Positions 34,484-45,269 of a DNA stretch of 64,000 bases are shown in pieces; position 1 is the first letter of the stretch, and each line of letters begins with the position of its first letter. The position numbers were made by a program, and so were the translations under genes. The stretch comes from Limnoperna fortunei (Eukaryota > Mollusca > Bivalvia > Mytilida > Modiolidae). The notes beneath the pieces are model-generated. The model ran no database searches. It was not told the origin of the DNA and was given only the letters and a program-made list of their open reading frames with translations. The stretch covers positions 88,085,860 to 88,149,859 of the forward strand of contig OX104118.1 in assembly GCA_944474755.1 (NCBI GenBank), written 5' to 3'.

Positions 34484-36041
34484 GGGATTTTACTTTAAAG
34501 TTTAAGAATGGTTTTTCTACTTTCATTTCAATGTTGTGGTCACATTGTACCACATTACACACTTTAGGAAGTGCTTCCACTGTAAAGACATTGACTGGAA
34601 AAAATATATTCTTGTTCTACAATAATGCCATACCTTTCAAAATATCCAACTCTTAAGCAATAGCAGTTATAAGCAAAAGCAGAAACAAAAGAGAAAATTG
34701 GGACCAATTTTTCATCCTGCCATCTTTTGACATGCACCGGAAATTCATTACATGAATAGGATAATGACCCCTTTAAGCAAATCCAACAGTTCCAAATTTC
34801 CACCAAAATTTTTTTTAATGTTATTTAATGATTCTGTAAATAAAATAAGCATGCAGTTTGAATATATTGCTACTCAAATAAAAATTATGACAGTTTCCAA
34901 AGATGTGGTGAATTCATGTTTTAGCAATTTTTAACTGATAAGGACAGTAAGGGTATAATTTTTTTCTCCTGTTCAACAATTTTAGCACAACAGTCAAAAT
35001 ATCATCTTTTTATGACAGTACAGGTGTAATAGTTACCAAATAAGCAGAAACACATCTGATAAAAGCAACTTTTGATCAAGTGAGAGCTCATTTGAATGTA
35101 GGAGGAAGGGGGGGGTTGAAAACAGTCGATTCTGTTGCTATGATGGTATGATATAAAAATTAACATTTTTCCTCACAAAAGAAACAAACTAACTAAAAAA
35201 GCTTTTCTTAGCTGTAAAGAGTGTATAAATGAACTCTTTAAGTAGAAACACACCACAATGGAATTCAGGTTGAGAAGCAGAGGTCTCTTTTCTGTAGCTT
35301 AAACTTTAATTAAACTATGCACAAAGTAGAGTTATGACTAGTTTCAAGAAAACTGACATATAATTTTTATACAAAAAGACTCATTGGCATCTTTTCATTC
35401 CTTTTTGCATGCTAAGTCACTGAAAAAGTACAAAACATAGCAACTGACTAGACTGATTGGTTCAAAGTACCCAAAAGCATACTAGATTCACAGACTTTAC
35501 ATTAAAACGGCACATTGCAAATGATGCCTACCCATGCCAAATAATTACCTAGAGGCCATAGGAATGAATACATACTACATATTGATTAAAATACTGCTGT
35601 ATAACCTTATTTTAAGAAACAAAATGAATACATTTATTCTTTAGTTACAATCTTCAAGGTATGATACATGTTTCTGTCAAGCAATAAGTGCTGGTACATG
35701 AAATAGGATCATGGTTTACCTTTTTATAATCAATTTTTGGTTTGAAAGGTATTATTTTATACCAATAATACATTTTTATTTCATGTCACCTTGGGTTCTA
35801 CCTTACAGTCCTTTATAGAATTGTTAACAGTGTGCTTTTTGCAAAAATAATCACTTTTTATGATACAATAGGCCAAAAAGTCAAATTTTACTGCAGATAA
35901 TGAAACAGACTATAATTATAAAACCTGAAGATATATTTTGCAGAAAAGATGTTTTACTATAATGAGTTCTGGTACCCTTTCATAAAAAGTACCTGACAAG
36001 TGGGATTTGTGTATTTGACCAATTTGTAAATTTTGCTCTTA
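34484..36041. other. gene-free interval between the two direct-repeat copies
   Basis: AT-rich, with no domain-bearing frame. It may be intronic or intergenic. The right edge (GCTCTTACAG at 36033-36042) looks like a polypyrimidine tract plus AG. Confidence 0.4.
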
Positions 36042-36220
36042 CAGAGGTCATTATACTTTTGGATGGCCTGAGCTAAAGTAACCGAACGGGCGAGACATCA
36101 AAATTTTTTATTAAAAAAATCTTTCTTTCACTTAAAATTTCATATATGGGGCATTACACATATAATGCTAAATTACATAAAACTGGAGACAAAAGTATAC
36201 GTGACCACGGTTTTTTTTCT
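36042..36220 (+). repeat. second copy of the 178-bp direct duplication
   Basis: Near-identical to 34307-34483. It contains the ATG at 36165 and the residues MLNYIKLETKVYVTT, which are also encoded in the first copy, so those residues come from the repeat and are probably not part of the protein. Confidence 0.85.
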
Positions 36221-36239
36221 AATTTGTATAAATGTTAAG

Positions 36240-39149
36240 ATGGCATTGTTTTTTTCAGAACAAATTAGGATTCATTTAGAGACATGGCTTAATGACAAGA
36301 CATTTGTTACCACACATGCTTCTGAGAGTGTGTGTAAATGTATACGAGAAAACAACTGTGTAACTGTTACTGGTAACTCTGGTGTGGGTAAAACTACAGC
36401 TGTCAGACATGCAGCCCTGGTGTTACTACAGGAGGGTTATGATGTTGTACCAGCCAGCACTGCTGAGGATATACTGAACTTTTACAATCCTAAAAGAAAG
36501 ACCTTATTTGTTTATGACGACTTGTGTGGTAAATATACATTGAACCAACAATACTTAAATGAATGGAAGCTAAGGCTACATTCAATTAAAGCATTACTGG
36601 AAAATTGTCATTGTAAGGTTATGGCTACTTGTAGACTACAAGTTTTTAAAGATGAAAGATTTAAGGATTTGTCAATCTTTAGTTCTTGTGAATGTAATCT
36701 AAGCTCAAAAGAACTAACTCTGTCTTCAGAAGAAAAATCAGGATTAATCAATGCATACTGTGGCGGACATGCCAGTGACATTAGTGATCAAATCAACAGT
36801 GACTTTTTCCCACTTTTGTGCAATTTGTTCAAGACAACCAATAGTACTAATATCACACAATTCTTCAACAATCCTTTCCAGTTTTATGACAAAGAAATTG
36901 AACAATTGCTCAAAGAAGATGATACTGGTAAATATAAATATTGTTGTCTTGTCCTGGTTGTTATATTTAACAACAGACTGAAAGAAGAGTTTCTGTGTGG
37001 GAAGATTGACAACAAAGTTACGAATATCATTGAAGACATTTTACCTGAATGTGAACTAAACAAAGGGACATCACCCAAGTCTTTACTTAAATCACTTAAA
37101 ACTTTAGAAGGAACATTTCTATTGAATGATGATGGCTGTTACAGAACAATCCATGACAAATTATTTGACTACTTATCACATTACTTTGGAAACAAAATGA
37201 TCCATATTTTTATTGATCATGCAGATAGTCAATTGATATGTGAGAGATTTATATGGAAGACATCAGATCAGACCACAGATACAGAATTCACCATTTACCT
37301 TCCTGATAAGTATATAGATGACTATATAGATAGAATGATAAAAGATTGGTCAGATGGTAAAGTACTGGATGTGTTTGACAACAGAAATATGGAATCAAAA
37401 GAATTTACTGCAAAGTTACTTAATCATCTTAATCAGCTGGATAAATCCAAGCAGTCACAGCTAGCTAACATGAAGGTTGACAATGGATATAATGATACTA
37501 CATTGATACAGAGTTGTTTATATGGTGATCTTAACTTCACACGATGGATCATAAATCATGGTGTAAGTGTAAATCATTGTAATAATATTGGTGCCTCACC
37601 TTTATTTGCTGCTTGTTATAGTGGACATATAGACACAGTGAGGGAACTTATAAAAAGTGGGTCTGATTTACAGAAGTGTGATAATAGTGGTGCCTCACCT
37701 TTATATATTGCTTGTTATAATGGACATATAGACACAGTGAGGGAACTTATAAAAAGTGGGTCTGATTTACAGAAGTGTGATAATGATGGTTGGTCACCTT
37801 TATATATTGCTTGTCAGAATGGACAAAAAGACACAGTGAGGGAACTTATAAAAAGTGGGTCTGATTTACAGAAGTGTAATAATTATGGTGCCTCAGCTTT
37901 ATATATTGCTTGTCAGGAAGGGCATATAGACACAGTGACGGAACTTATAAAAAGTGGGTCTGATTTACAGAAGTGTACTAATGATGGTTGGTCACCTTTA
38001 CATATTGCTTGTCACAATGGACATATAGACACAGTGAGGGAACTTATAAAAAGTGGGTCTGATTTACAGAAGTGTGATAAAGATGGTGTCTCACCTTTAT
38101 ATATTGCTTGTCATAATGGACAAATAGACACAGTGAGGGAACTTATAAAAAGTGGGTCTGATTTACAGAAGTGTGATAAAAATGGTGTCTCACCTTTATA
38201 TATTGCTTGTCATAATGGACATATAGACACAGTGAGGGAACTTATAAAAAGTGGGTCTGATTTACAGAAGTGTGATAAAAATGGTGTCTCACCTTTATAT
38301 ATTGCTTGTCATAATGGACATATAGACACAGTGAGGGAACTTATAAAAAGTGGGTCTGATTTACAGAAGTGTGATAATACTGGTGCCTCACCTTTATATA
38401 TTGCTTGTGAGAATGGACATATAGACACAGTGAGGGAACTTATAAAAAGTGGGTCTGATTTACAGAAGTGTGATAATAGTGGTGCCTCACCTTTATATAT
38501 TGCTTGTCAAAATGGACATATAGACACAGTAAGGGAACTTATAAAGGGGCCAGTAGACATAAACAAGTGCCAGCATGTTGGAGAATCTCCTTTGTTTATT
38601 GCAGTGGCTATTAATAACAGGAAAATTGTAGAAGTTTTGTTAGATAATGACTCAGATGTAAACAAATGTGCTGAAAACAAGGACAAGTATTGTGAAGCTA
38701 TTGTTAAATACTACAGGGAGACAGTTGACAGCTATATGGAACGCACTAGAGATGACCTTATATTTAAGTATGCATTGCCAAAGGTGAAACATTATATACA
38801 AGAAAGTCTTGGTAACAATGTGATGGACCTTGTTGTTGGTTCGTCACCATTACACATGGCATGTTTTATGGGACTTGTAGATATCGTCAAATTGATTCTG
38901 GAGAAGAATCCTAATATAAACATCACCAAAGAAGACGGTACAACACCACTGTTTCTAGCGTGTCAATTTGGGCACACAGATGTAGTGAAATTAATGATCG
39001 AGAAAGGTGCTGATGACAAAGTATGTAGGAATGATGGGAAATCCCCTTTTGATATTGCATTAGAAAATGGTCACCGTGATGTTATTTCCTTACTGACTGG
39101 AAAAGAAAAAGAAAGTGTGAAAGATGGAGACAAAGGAGATAATCTGTAG
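36240..39149 (+). CDS. STAND-type NTPase with ankyrin repeats (nSTAND3/ANK, DZIP3-like family)
   Basis: The protein has an N-terminal NTPase module, with Walker A VTGNSGVGKTT and Walker B KTLFVYDDLCG about 45 residues apart, followed by a sensor-like KVMATCRLQVF. A helical arm of about 300 residues comes next, then some 14 ankyrin repeats. This layout is that of the bivalve nSTAND3-ankyrin proteins, NLR-like candidates for intracellular sensing. The ATG at 36165 lies in a duplicated repeat, so I use 36240. The tract TTTTTTTCAG ending at 36258 looks like a 3' splice site, and in relatives the homologous text starts at EQI. This may therefore be the last exon (from 36259) of a longer gene. The stop is TAG at 39147-39149. 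Confidence 0.82.
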   Translation: MALFFSEQIRIHLETWLNDKTFVTTHASESVCKCIRENNCVTVTGNSGVGKTTAVRHAALVLLQEGYDVVPASTAEDILNFYNPKRKTLFVYDDLCGKYTLNQQYLNEWKLRLHSIKALLENCHCKVMATCRLQVFKDERFKDLSIFSSCECNLSSKELTLSSEEKSGLINAYCGGHASDISDQINSDFFPLLCNLFKTTNSTNITQFFNNPFQFYDKEIEQLLKEDDTGKYKYCCLVLVVIFNNRLKEEFLCGKIDNKVTNIIEDILPECELNKGTSPKSLLKSLKTLEGTFLLNDDGCYRTIHDKLFDYLSHYFGNKMIHIFIDHADSQLICERFIWKTSDQTTDTEFTIYLPDKYIDDYIDRMIKDWSDGKVLDVFDNRNMESKEFTAKLLNHLNQLDKSKQSQLANMKVDNGYNDTTLIQSCLYGDLNFTRWIINHGVSVNHCNNIGASPLFAACYSGHIDTVRELIKSGSDLQKCDNSGASPLYIACYNGHIDTVRELIKSGSDLQKCDNDGWSPLYIACQNGQKDTVRELIKSGSDLQKCNNYGASALYIACQEGHIDTVTELIKSGSDLQKCTNDGWSPLHIACHNGHIDTVRELIKSGSDLQKCDKDGVSPLYIACHNGQIDTVRELIKSGSDLQKCDKNGVSPLYIACHNGHIDTVRELIKSGSDLQKCDKNGVSPLYIACHNGHIDTVRELIKSGSDLQKCDNTGASPLYIACENGHIDTVRELIKSGSDLQKCDNSGASPLYIACQNGHIDTVRELIKGPVDINKCQHVGESPLFIAVAINNRKIVEVLLDNDSDVNKCAENKDKYCEAIVKYYRETVDSYMERTRDDLIFKYALPKVKHYIQESLGNNVMDLVVGSSPLHMACFMGLVDIVKLILEKNPNINITKEDGTTPLFLACQFGHTDVVKLMIEKGADDKVCRNDGKSPFDIALENGHRDVISLLTGKEKESVKDGDKGDNL
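37593..38582 (+). repeat. ten in-frame 99-bp ankyrin units, nine nearly identical
   Basis: Units start every 99 bp from 37593 (GCC of GCCTCACC) to 38484. Nine share HIDTVRELIKSGSDLQKC with almost identical DNA; the tenth diverges after ELIK. Variation is concentrated at the loop (DNSGA, NDGW, NYGA, TNDGW, KDGV, KNGV, NTGA) and just after YIAC. The exact periodicity and near-identity point to recent unequal exchange or gene conversion. Older, diverged ankyrin repeats flank the block on both sides. Confidence 0.92.
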
Positions 39150-39415
39150 CTTGTGTATAATATTCAGCCAGTAGATATTAGTATTTTAATGGTAGTTTTA
39201 TATGTAAATATTTAATATAGTCAATATCCAGTAAGGAATCGCCTCTCATTTCCCCCATTTGATACATTTTATACTTTATGTCATGGTATTTTTCAGATTA
39301 ATGACTTTTTATGTTGTAGGTATATTTTACTAGCATTTACATATATATGTATAAATGTTTCTGTAAAACTGTAAATTGTTGTTAGAGTGCATGCAATATA
39401 AATATGTCCTGAGAT

Positions 39416-39421
39416 AATAAA
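39416..39421 (+). terminator. candidate polyadenylation signal of the STAND gene
   Basis: AATAAA lies about 270 bp downstream of the stop, in an AT-rich 3' UTR-like stretch. It is the first canonical hexamer I see after the stop. Confidence 0.5.
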
Positions 39422-40255
39422 CTGACTAATGCATGTATATTGGTTGATTTATTGACTGAAGGATAACAGAGTGTTAAAAATACACATGTAGACGTTTTGC
39501 ATGGTGTGTGCTCACTTCATGGAAAAGACAAAGTCTGTAGGTGTTGTGTATTTGGAATTGGGGAAAATGTAAATGTAAAATAAAATATAAATAATACTTT
39601 AATGTATTTTTTAGTTTACTTAAATTTTGTTGCTTTGAAATCATTGTGTTTGTGGTCACATTCGCAAAGATAGTAGAAATTTGTTTAGCATTTTTTCTGA
39701 AACCAATAAACCAGTTTTAACCATACTTGACATCCCTGATCCTTTATGATGTGCATGCAATCCAGTTTGAAATAGAAAAGTGCTTACACTATATTTGCAC
39801 AATCATCATTTTTTCCAAATGTTTGTAATATATGTTATTTTATAAACAATCTTGTTTTGAGATTTGCATTATAATTGAAAAAAACATCAATGTTTTAATA
39901 TACTTGTTGATAATACAAGTAAAGTTTTCTGTATTGTGTGTTTTGTCATGATTAATTTTTTTGTCCAACATAATATATTAACATATTCAGTTGTATTGAA
40001 CAAATAGTTTGGCTAGTTATTGTTATAACCCCAGTTTGATGTTTTATTTTGTCATTTATTGTAAATGTGGCACTTATAGATATACATTATGATTTTAAAT
40101 ATGTATGTTATATGAGCTGCTTATTTAATTGATTTATACATGTATAGCCTTTCCAGAGATACTGTGGTTAATGGCTTTAGTAAGAATGTATTAACTACAG
40201 TTATTGCAAGTTTTTGTTGTTTGTTAGCTCACCAGAGTTGAAATCTTCTCTGAAC
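39422..40255. other. gene-free AT-rich DNA
   Basis: Nothing supportable. Confidence 0.5.
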
Positions 40256-40880
40256 TAATGAACTTATAAGTTTTATGGTTGTTGTGCTAAACCAGGATTT
40301 GAAAAAAGCTGCCACCACAAGACTTACTTAACTTGTACATAGGACACTATGGGAAAGCAGTTATAAAGCCTGAAGTGCCAATTGAAACCAAATTTGGTCA
40401 CTGTGCTCATTGGATGGTCCTTTACAAAGTTTTTGTTTTTTATTCTGAAAGTCAAAATGGCCACCACCACAGGACTTAGTTTAACATAGGACCCAATAGG
40501 GAAAATGTTTAACAAGGCTTCTCTAAAAAACTGTCATTCCATTGAAAAAAATGAATCACTAACATTCATTGGATAGTCCTCTTTAAAGGTTCTATTTTTT
40601 AATGCCAATCTTAAATTCAAAATGGTCACCATCACAGGATTTCGTCTATTGGATTTTTTTTAACCTAAAAAGGTTGTAAAAATGCTTCTGATCTGTAAGT
40701 TCAGTTAACCAATTGAAACAAATCTTATTGCCAGAATTTATTCAATGGTCCTCTATCAAGTCCATGTTTGTATGCAAATCGGAAATTCAAAATGGCTGCC
40801 TGTAAAGGACTAACTTTGACAAAGGACCAAATGGAAAAAAAATTTAACGAGGTTTCTTAGAAAACGGTTAACCAATTGAT
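40256..40880. repeat. diverged tandem repeat, about 150-170-bp unit, about 4 copies
   Basis: Recurring words are AAAATGGCCACCACCACAGG, ACTTAG..TAACATAGGACC, CCAATTGAAAC and TTCATTGGATGGTCCTTTA. Landmarks recur near 40309, 40461, 40625 and 40794. No coding function. Confidence 0.55.
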
Positions 40881-42325
40881 ACAAAACTTGTTTGTTTAAC
40901 ACCAGGAAATGCCAACTTCTTTGCCTACATTGATCGAGCAATAAAGACTCTTGAGAGCTTCTATGTCTTATTTTACTAGTGAGCAGTGTTTAATCAATAA
41001 TGGAATTTGTGTATTTGTGTTTGTATTTTTTTTAATTTATATTAAACAAGTATAGAAAATTATTGTGTAAACTAGTTAGAGAATCATTGTTCTTTTTTTA
41101 AATATTAACATACGCATGTTAAAAATGTTTTTTCATGTATATAAAATTATATCTATTCATCGAATCTGTATAGTGTTACATGTATATAAAACTATATCTA
41201 TGCATTGAATCTGTATCGTGTTACATGTGTGTTAGGAATTACCATTTTCCTAAGAATTTTTATCTTTTAGTTTAAGTGGTGTGGTTTGTTTATTGTTTTT
41301 GTTTTCAATGCAAACTTTTTTGAGATTATACATAAGTTAAACAAACTTATATTAATTTTTGCATTCTACATGTATATGTATTGTTATAACCTGATCCATG
41401 ATCAAACATTTGTTAACAAAGTTATATCCCTTTAAAAACAAACATGGATGACTTACTATGTAAAAATCATGGACAATTCTTGAAATGTAAATAATAGAGG
41501 TGGTGTATGAAATATGGAGACGTTATCCTCTATAATGTTGTTCTGCTACATGTTTGTAATAGAATGGTGCAACGTGGAATGATAATAAAAACTACAAGCA
41601 AAAACTGTACTCGACGGGGTGTGACTTTTAGTTCGGAAAATTGTGTACTGTCCAACTTCGTAATTGAGATGGAAGCTCCATAAATGACCAACATATGCAA
41701 CAATCATTTAAGGTTGCCATTGGATACATCTCATTGTCCAAATAAAAAAATCTGTAATAAGGGTAACTACAACATAAAGTAATTTGTAGTCCTTTGTTAA
41801 CCATGTGAGTGGTACAGACCATCAGGAGATTATATTTTTATGTACAATATAATTTGTAGTCCTTTGTTAACCATGTGAGCGGTACAGACCATCTGGGGAT
41901 TCTATTTTTATGTACAATATAATTTGTAACACACTATATCAACTAAAGGCTTCTAATAAATAATTACATAATTTGTCATTTGTGTTTTAAAGCCAGTGAT
42001 GCATGCAGTGGACTTGGTTTAATCATAATATTCTCAATAACGTACAGATAATTAGTTTTCAAATTTGAACAGAAAAGTTGTCACACCAATATATATAAAG
42101 ACCTGAAAAATTTATCATTCAATCATGAGTAGTTTCATTGGTACAGCCTTCCACTAGATGGGCCTATGTGTTTGTTGACTCGTTGACATAGAACTTTTTA
42201 GCCTAATAATAGCCTAGAATATAAAGTTCGTTCGAGTTAGTGAACATAGGCTGAAAAGTCATTGTTTTTTCTGTATTAAACACCGAGAATTTTGCCGCTT
42301 CTTCAATGACAAGAATTTTCAGTTT
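40881..42325. other. gene-free DNA with a small direct duplication
   Basis: Around 41774-41925 a segment of about 72 bp (TAATTTGTAGTCCTTTG, TTAACCATGTGAG, GGTACAGACCATC) occurs twice in tandem. Otherwise nothing was recognised. Confidence 0.5.
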
Positions 42326-42445
42326 TCCTACCGAACTGAAGGTCAGAGGCTTTCTGTGGGTACTCCGGCTTCCTCCCCCAATAAAAACTGGACTCCATTA
42401 TATAGCTGAAAGTGGCGTTAAACACAATTCAATCAAATGTTATTC
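42326..42445 (+). mobile_element. SINE 3' fragment
   Basis: TTTCCTACCG, GGGTACTCCGGCTTCCTCCC, CCAATAAAAACTGGACTCCAT and AGCTGAAAGTGGCGTTAAACAC correspond to the body and tail of the SINE at 8617-8887 in the opposite orientation. The head is absent (5' truncation). Confidence 0.75.
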
Positions 42446-42489
42446 TAAGCTTTGTATGCTTGACCTCAGTAGCAGATTAGTCTGCTTTT

Positions 42490-45130
42490 GATTACAGGTG
42501 TGTGTCAATGTTTAGGTTGACAGTTCAAGTGATCACCGGTGTGTATCAATGTTTGGTTGTCAGTTCAAGTGATCACCGATGTGTCAAAATTAAGGTTGTC
42601 AGTTCAAGTGATCACCGTTGTGTGTCAGTGTTTATGTTGTCAGTTCAAATGATCACCGGTGTGTCAATATTAAGGTTGTCAGTTCAAGTGATCACCGTTG
42701 TGTGTCAGTGTTTAGGTTGTCAGTTTAAGTAATCACTGGTATGTCAATGATTAGGTTTTCAGTTCAAGTGATAAAAGGTGTGTATCAGTGTTAAGGTTGT
42801 CAGTTCAAGTGATCACCGGTGTGTCAATGATTAGGTTATCAGTCCAATTGATCACCGGTGTGTCACTGTTTTGTTTGAACCAAGTGTGATCGCTGTTTTG
42901 TTTGCAATGTTTAGGTTATCTGTTCCAAGTAATCACCGGTGTGTGTCAGTGTTTAAGCGATTACCAGTAGGTGTCCGTGTTTAGGATATCAGTTCAACCT
43001 ATCATCTGTGTGTCAATATTTAGGTTGTCAGTTCAAGGGTTCACCGGTGTGTGTCAGAGTTTACGTTGTCAGTTCAAAGGGATCACCAGTATGTGTCAAT
43101 GATAAGGTTGTCAGTTCAAGTGATCACCGATGTGTATCAATGTTTAGGTCGTCAGTTTATGTGATCACACGTGTGTCAATGTTTAGGTTTTTCAGTTCAG
43201 TTAATCACCCGTGTGTCAATGTTTAGGTTGTCATTTGAAGTGATCACCGTTATTTGTCAATGTTTAGGTTGTCAGTTCAAGGGATCACCGATGTGTGCCA
43301 CTGTTTAATTTTTGCAGATCCCTCGTGTTTGTCACTGTTAAGGTAGTCAGTTCAAGGGATCACCGACGTTTGCCAGGGTTTACGTTGTCAGTTCAAGGGA
43401 TCACCAGTATATTTCAGTGATTAGGTTGTCAGTTCAAGTGATCACCCGTGTGTCAATGTTTAGGTTGTCATTTGAAGTGATCAGCGGTGTGTGTTAAGGT
43501 TGTCAGTTTAAGCGATCACCAGTATGTGTCAATGCTTAAGCTGTCAGTCCAAGTGATCACCGGAATGTCAATATTAAGGTTGTCAGTTTAAGTGATCACC
43601 GTTATGTGTCAATGTTTAGGTTGTCAGTTCAAGTGATCACCGTTGAGTGTCAATGTTTACGTTGTCAGTTCAAGCGATCCCCTCTGTGTCAATGTTTACG
43701 TTGTCAGTTCAACTGATCACCAGTGTGTGTCAATGTTTAGGTTGTCAGTTTATGTGATCACCGGTGTGTCAATGTTTAGGTTTTTCAGTTCAGTTAATCA
43801 CCCGTGTGTCAATGTTTAGGTTGTCATTTGAAGTGATCACCGTTATGTGTCAATGTTTAGGTTGTCATTTCAAGTGATCACCTGTTGAGTGTCAATGTTT
43901 ACGTTGTCAGTTCAAGCGATCCCCTCTGTGTCAATGTTTACGTTGCCAGTTCAACTGATCACCGGTGTGTGTCAATGTTTAGGTTGTCAGTTTATGTGAT
44001 CACCGGTGTGTCAATGTTTAGGTTTTTCAGTTCAAGTGATCACCGTTGTGTGTCAATCTTTAGGTTGTCAGTTCAAGTGAACCCCTGTGCGTATCAATAT
44101 TTAGTTTGTCATTTCAAGTGATCCTCTGTGCGTATCAATGTTTAGGTCGTCAGTTCAAGTGATCACCGGTGTGTGTCAGTGTTTATGTTGTCAGTTCAAG
44201 TGATTGCATGTGTGGGTCAGTGTTTAAGATTATCAGTTCAAGTGATTTCCAGTGTGTCAGTATTTAGGTTGTTAGTTCAAGTGATCACCGATGTGTGCAA
44301 CTGTATTTTTTGCCGATCCCTCGTGTGTGTCAGTGGTTCAAGGGATCACCGGTGTGTGTCAGGGTTTAGGTTGTCAGTTCAAGGGATCACCAGTATGTGT
44401 CAGTGATTAGGTTGTCAGTTCAAGCGATCACCGGTGTGTCAATGTTTAGGTTGTCAGTTCAAGTGATCACCGATTTGTACCAATGTTTAGGTTGTCAGTT
44501 CAAGTGATCACAGGTGTGTGTCAACATTTAGGTTGTCAGTTAAAGTTATCACCAGTGTGTCAGTGTTTAGGTTGTCAGTTCAAGTGATCACCGATGTGTA
44601 TCAATGTTTAGGTTGTCAGTTCAAGTGATCACCGTTTTGTGGCAATGTTTAGGTTGTCAGTTCAAGTTATCCCCGTCGTGTGTCAATGTTTACATTGTCA
44701 GTTCAAGTCATCATTGGTGTGTGTCAATGTTTTCGATGTCAGTTCAAGTGATCACCGTTGTGTCAATGTTTAGGTTTTTCAGTTCAAGTGATCACCGTTG
44801 TGTGTCAATCTTAAGGTCGTCAGTTCAAGTGATCACCAGTGTGTGTCAGTGTTTACGTTGTCATTTCAAGTGATTGCAGGTTTGGGTCAGTGTTTAAGAT
44901 TATCAGTTCAAGTGATTACCGATGTGTCAGTATTTAGGTTGTTAGTTCAAGTGATCACCGATGTGTGCAACTGTATTTTTTGCCGATCCCCCGTGTCAGT
45001 GTTTAGGTAGTCCGTTCAAGGGATCGCCGGTGTGTGTCAGGGTTTACGTTGTCATTTCAAGGGATCCTCTGTGCGTATCAATGTTTAGGTTATCAGTTCA
45101 AGTGATTACCGGTGTGTCAGTATATAGGTT
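42490..45130. repeat. satellite array, about 41-bp unit (left part)
   Basis: The unit is approximately GTTTAGGTTGTCAGTTCAAG then TGATCACCGGTGTGTGTCAAT. About 60 units lie left of the Polinton, with frequent single-base and small-indel differences. Some blocks include a longer variant with TGCAACTGTATTTTTTGCCG. Open frames in this stretch are read-through of the repeat and not genes. The array resumes at 58386. Confidence 0.93.
45125..45130. repeat. left 6-bp target-site duplication of the Polinton
   Basis: TAGGTT directly precedes the element and is repeated exactly at 58386-58391. The sequence is part of the satellite unit. A 6-bp duplication is the established hallmark of Polinton/Maverick insertion. 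Confidence 0.95.
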
Positions 45131-45249
45131 AGTAGTAGGGAAATGAGAGTTCTGCCGCACTAGGGGAAATCCTGCTTGGAAATGCCGACCCGGACCAAAA
45201 AATGCAAACGGGGAGGGGTTCCTACTATGGGGTAAATACAAGCATGGCA
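45131..45249 (+). repeat. Polinton left TIR
   Basis: Starts AGTAGTAGGGAAATGAGAG and ends ACAAGCATGGCA. It matches the complement of 58263-58385 apart from a C/T difference and a 4-bp gap. Confidence 0.95.
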
Positions 45250-45269
45250 TCGAAAATTGAAATGTTGAA

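Noticed and set aside
36165..36239. ATG at 36165 as the start of the STAND-ankyrin protein
   Set aside because: The residues it adds are encoded in a duplicated non-coding segment also found at 34307-34483.
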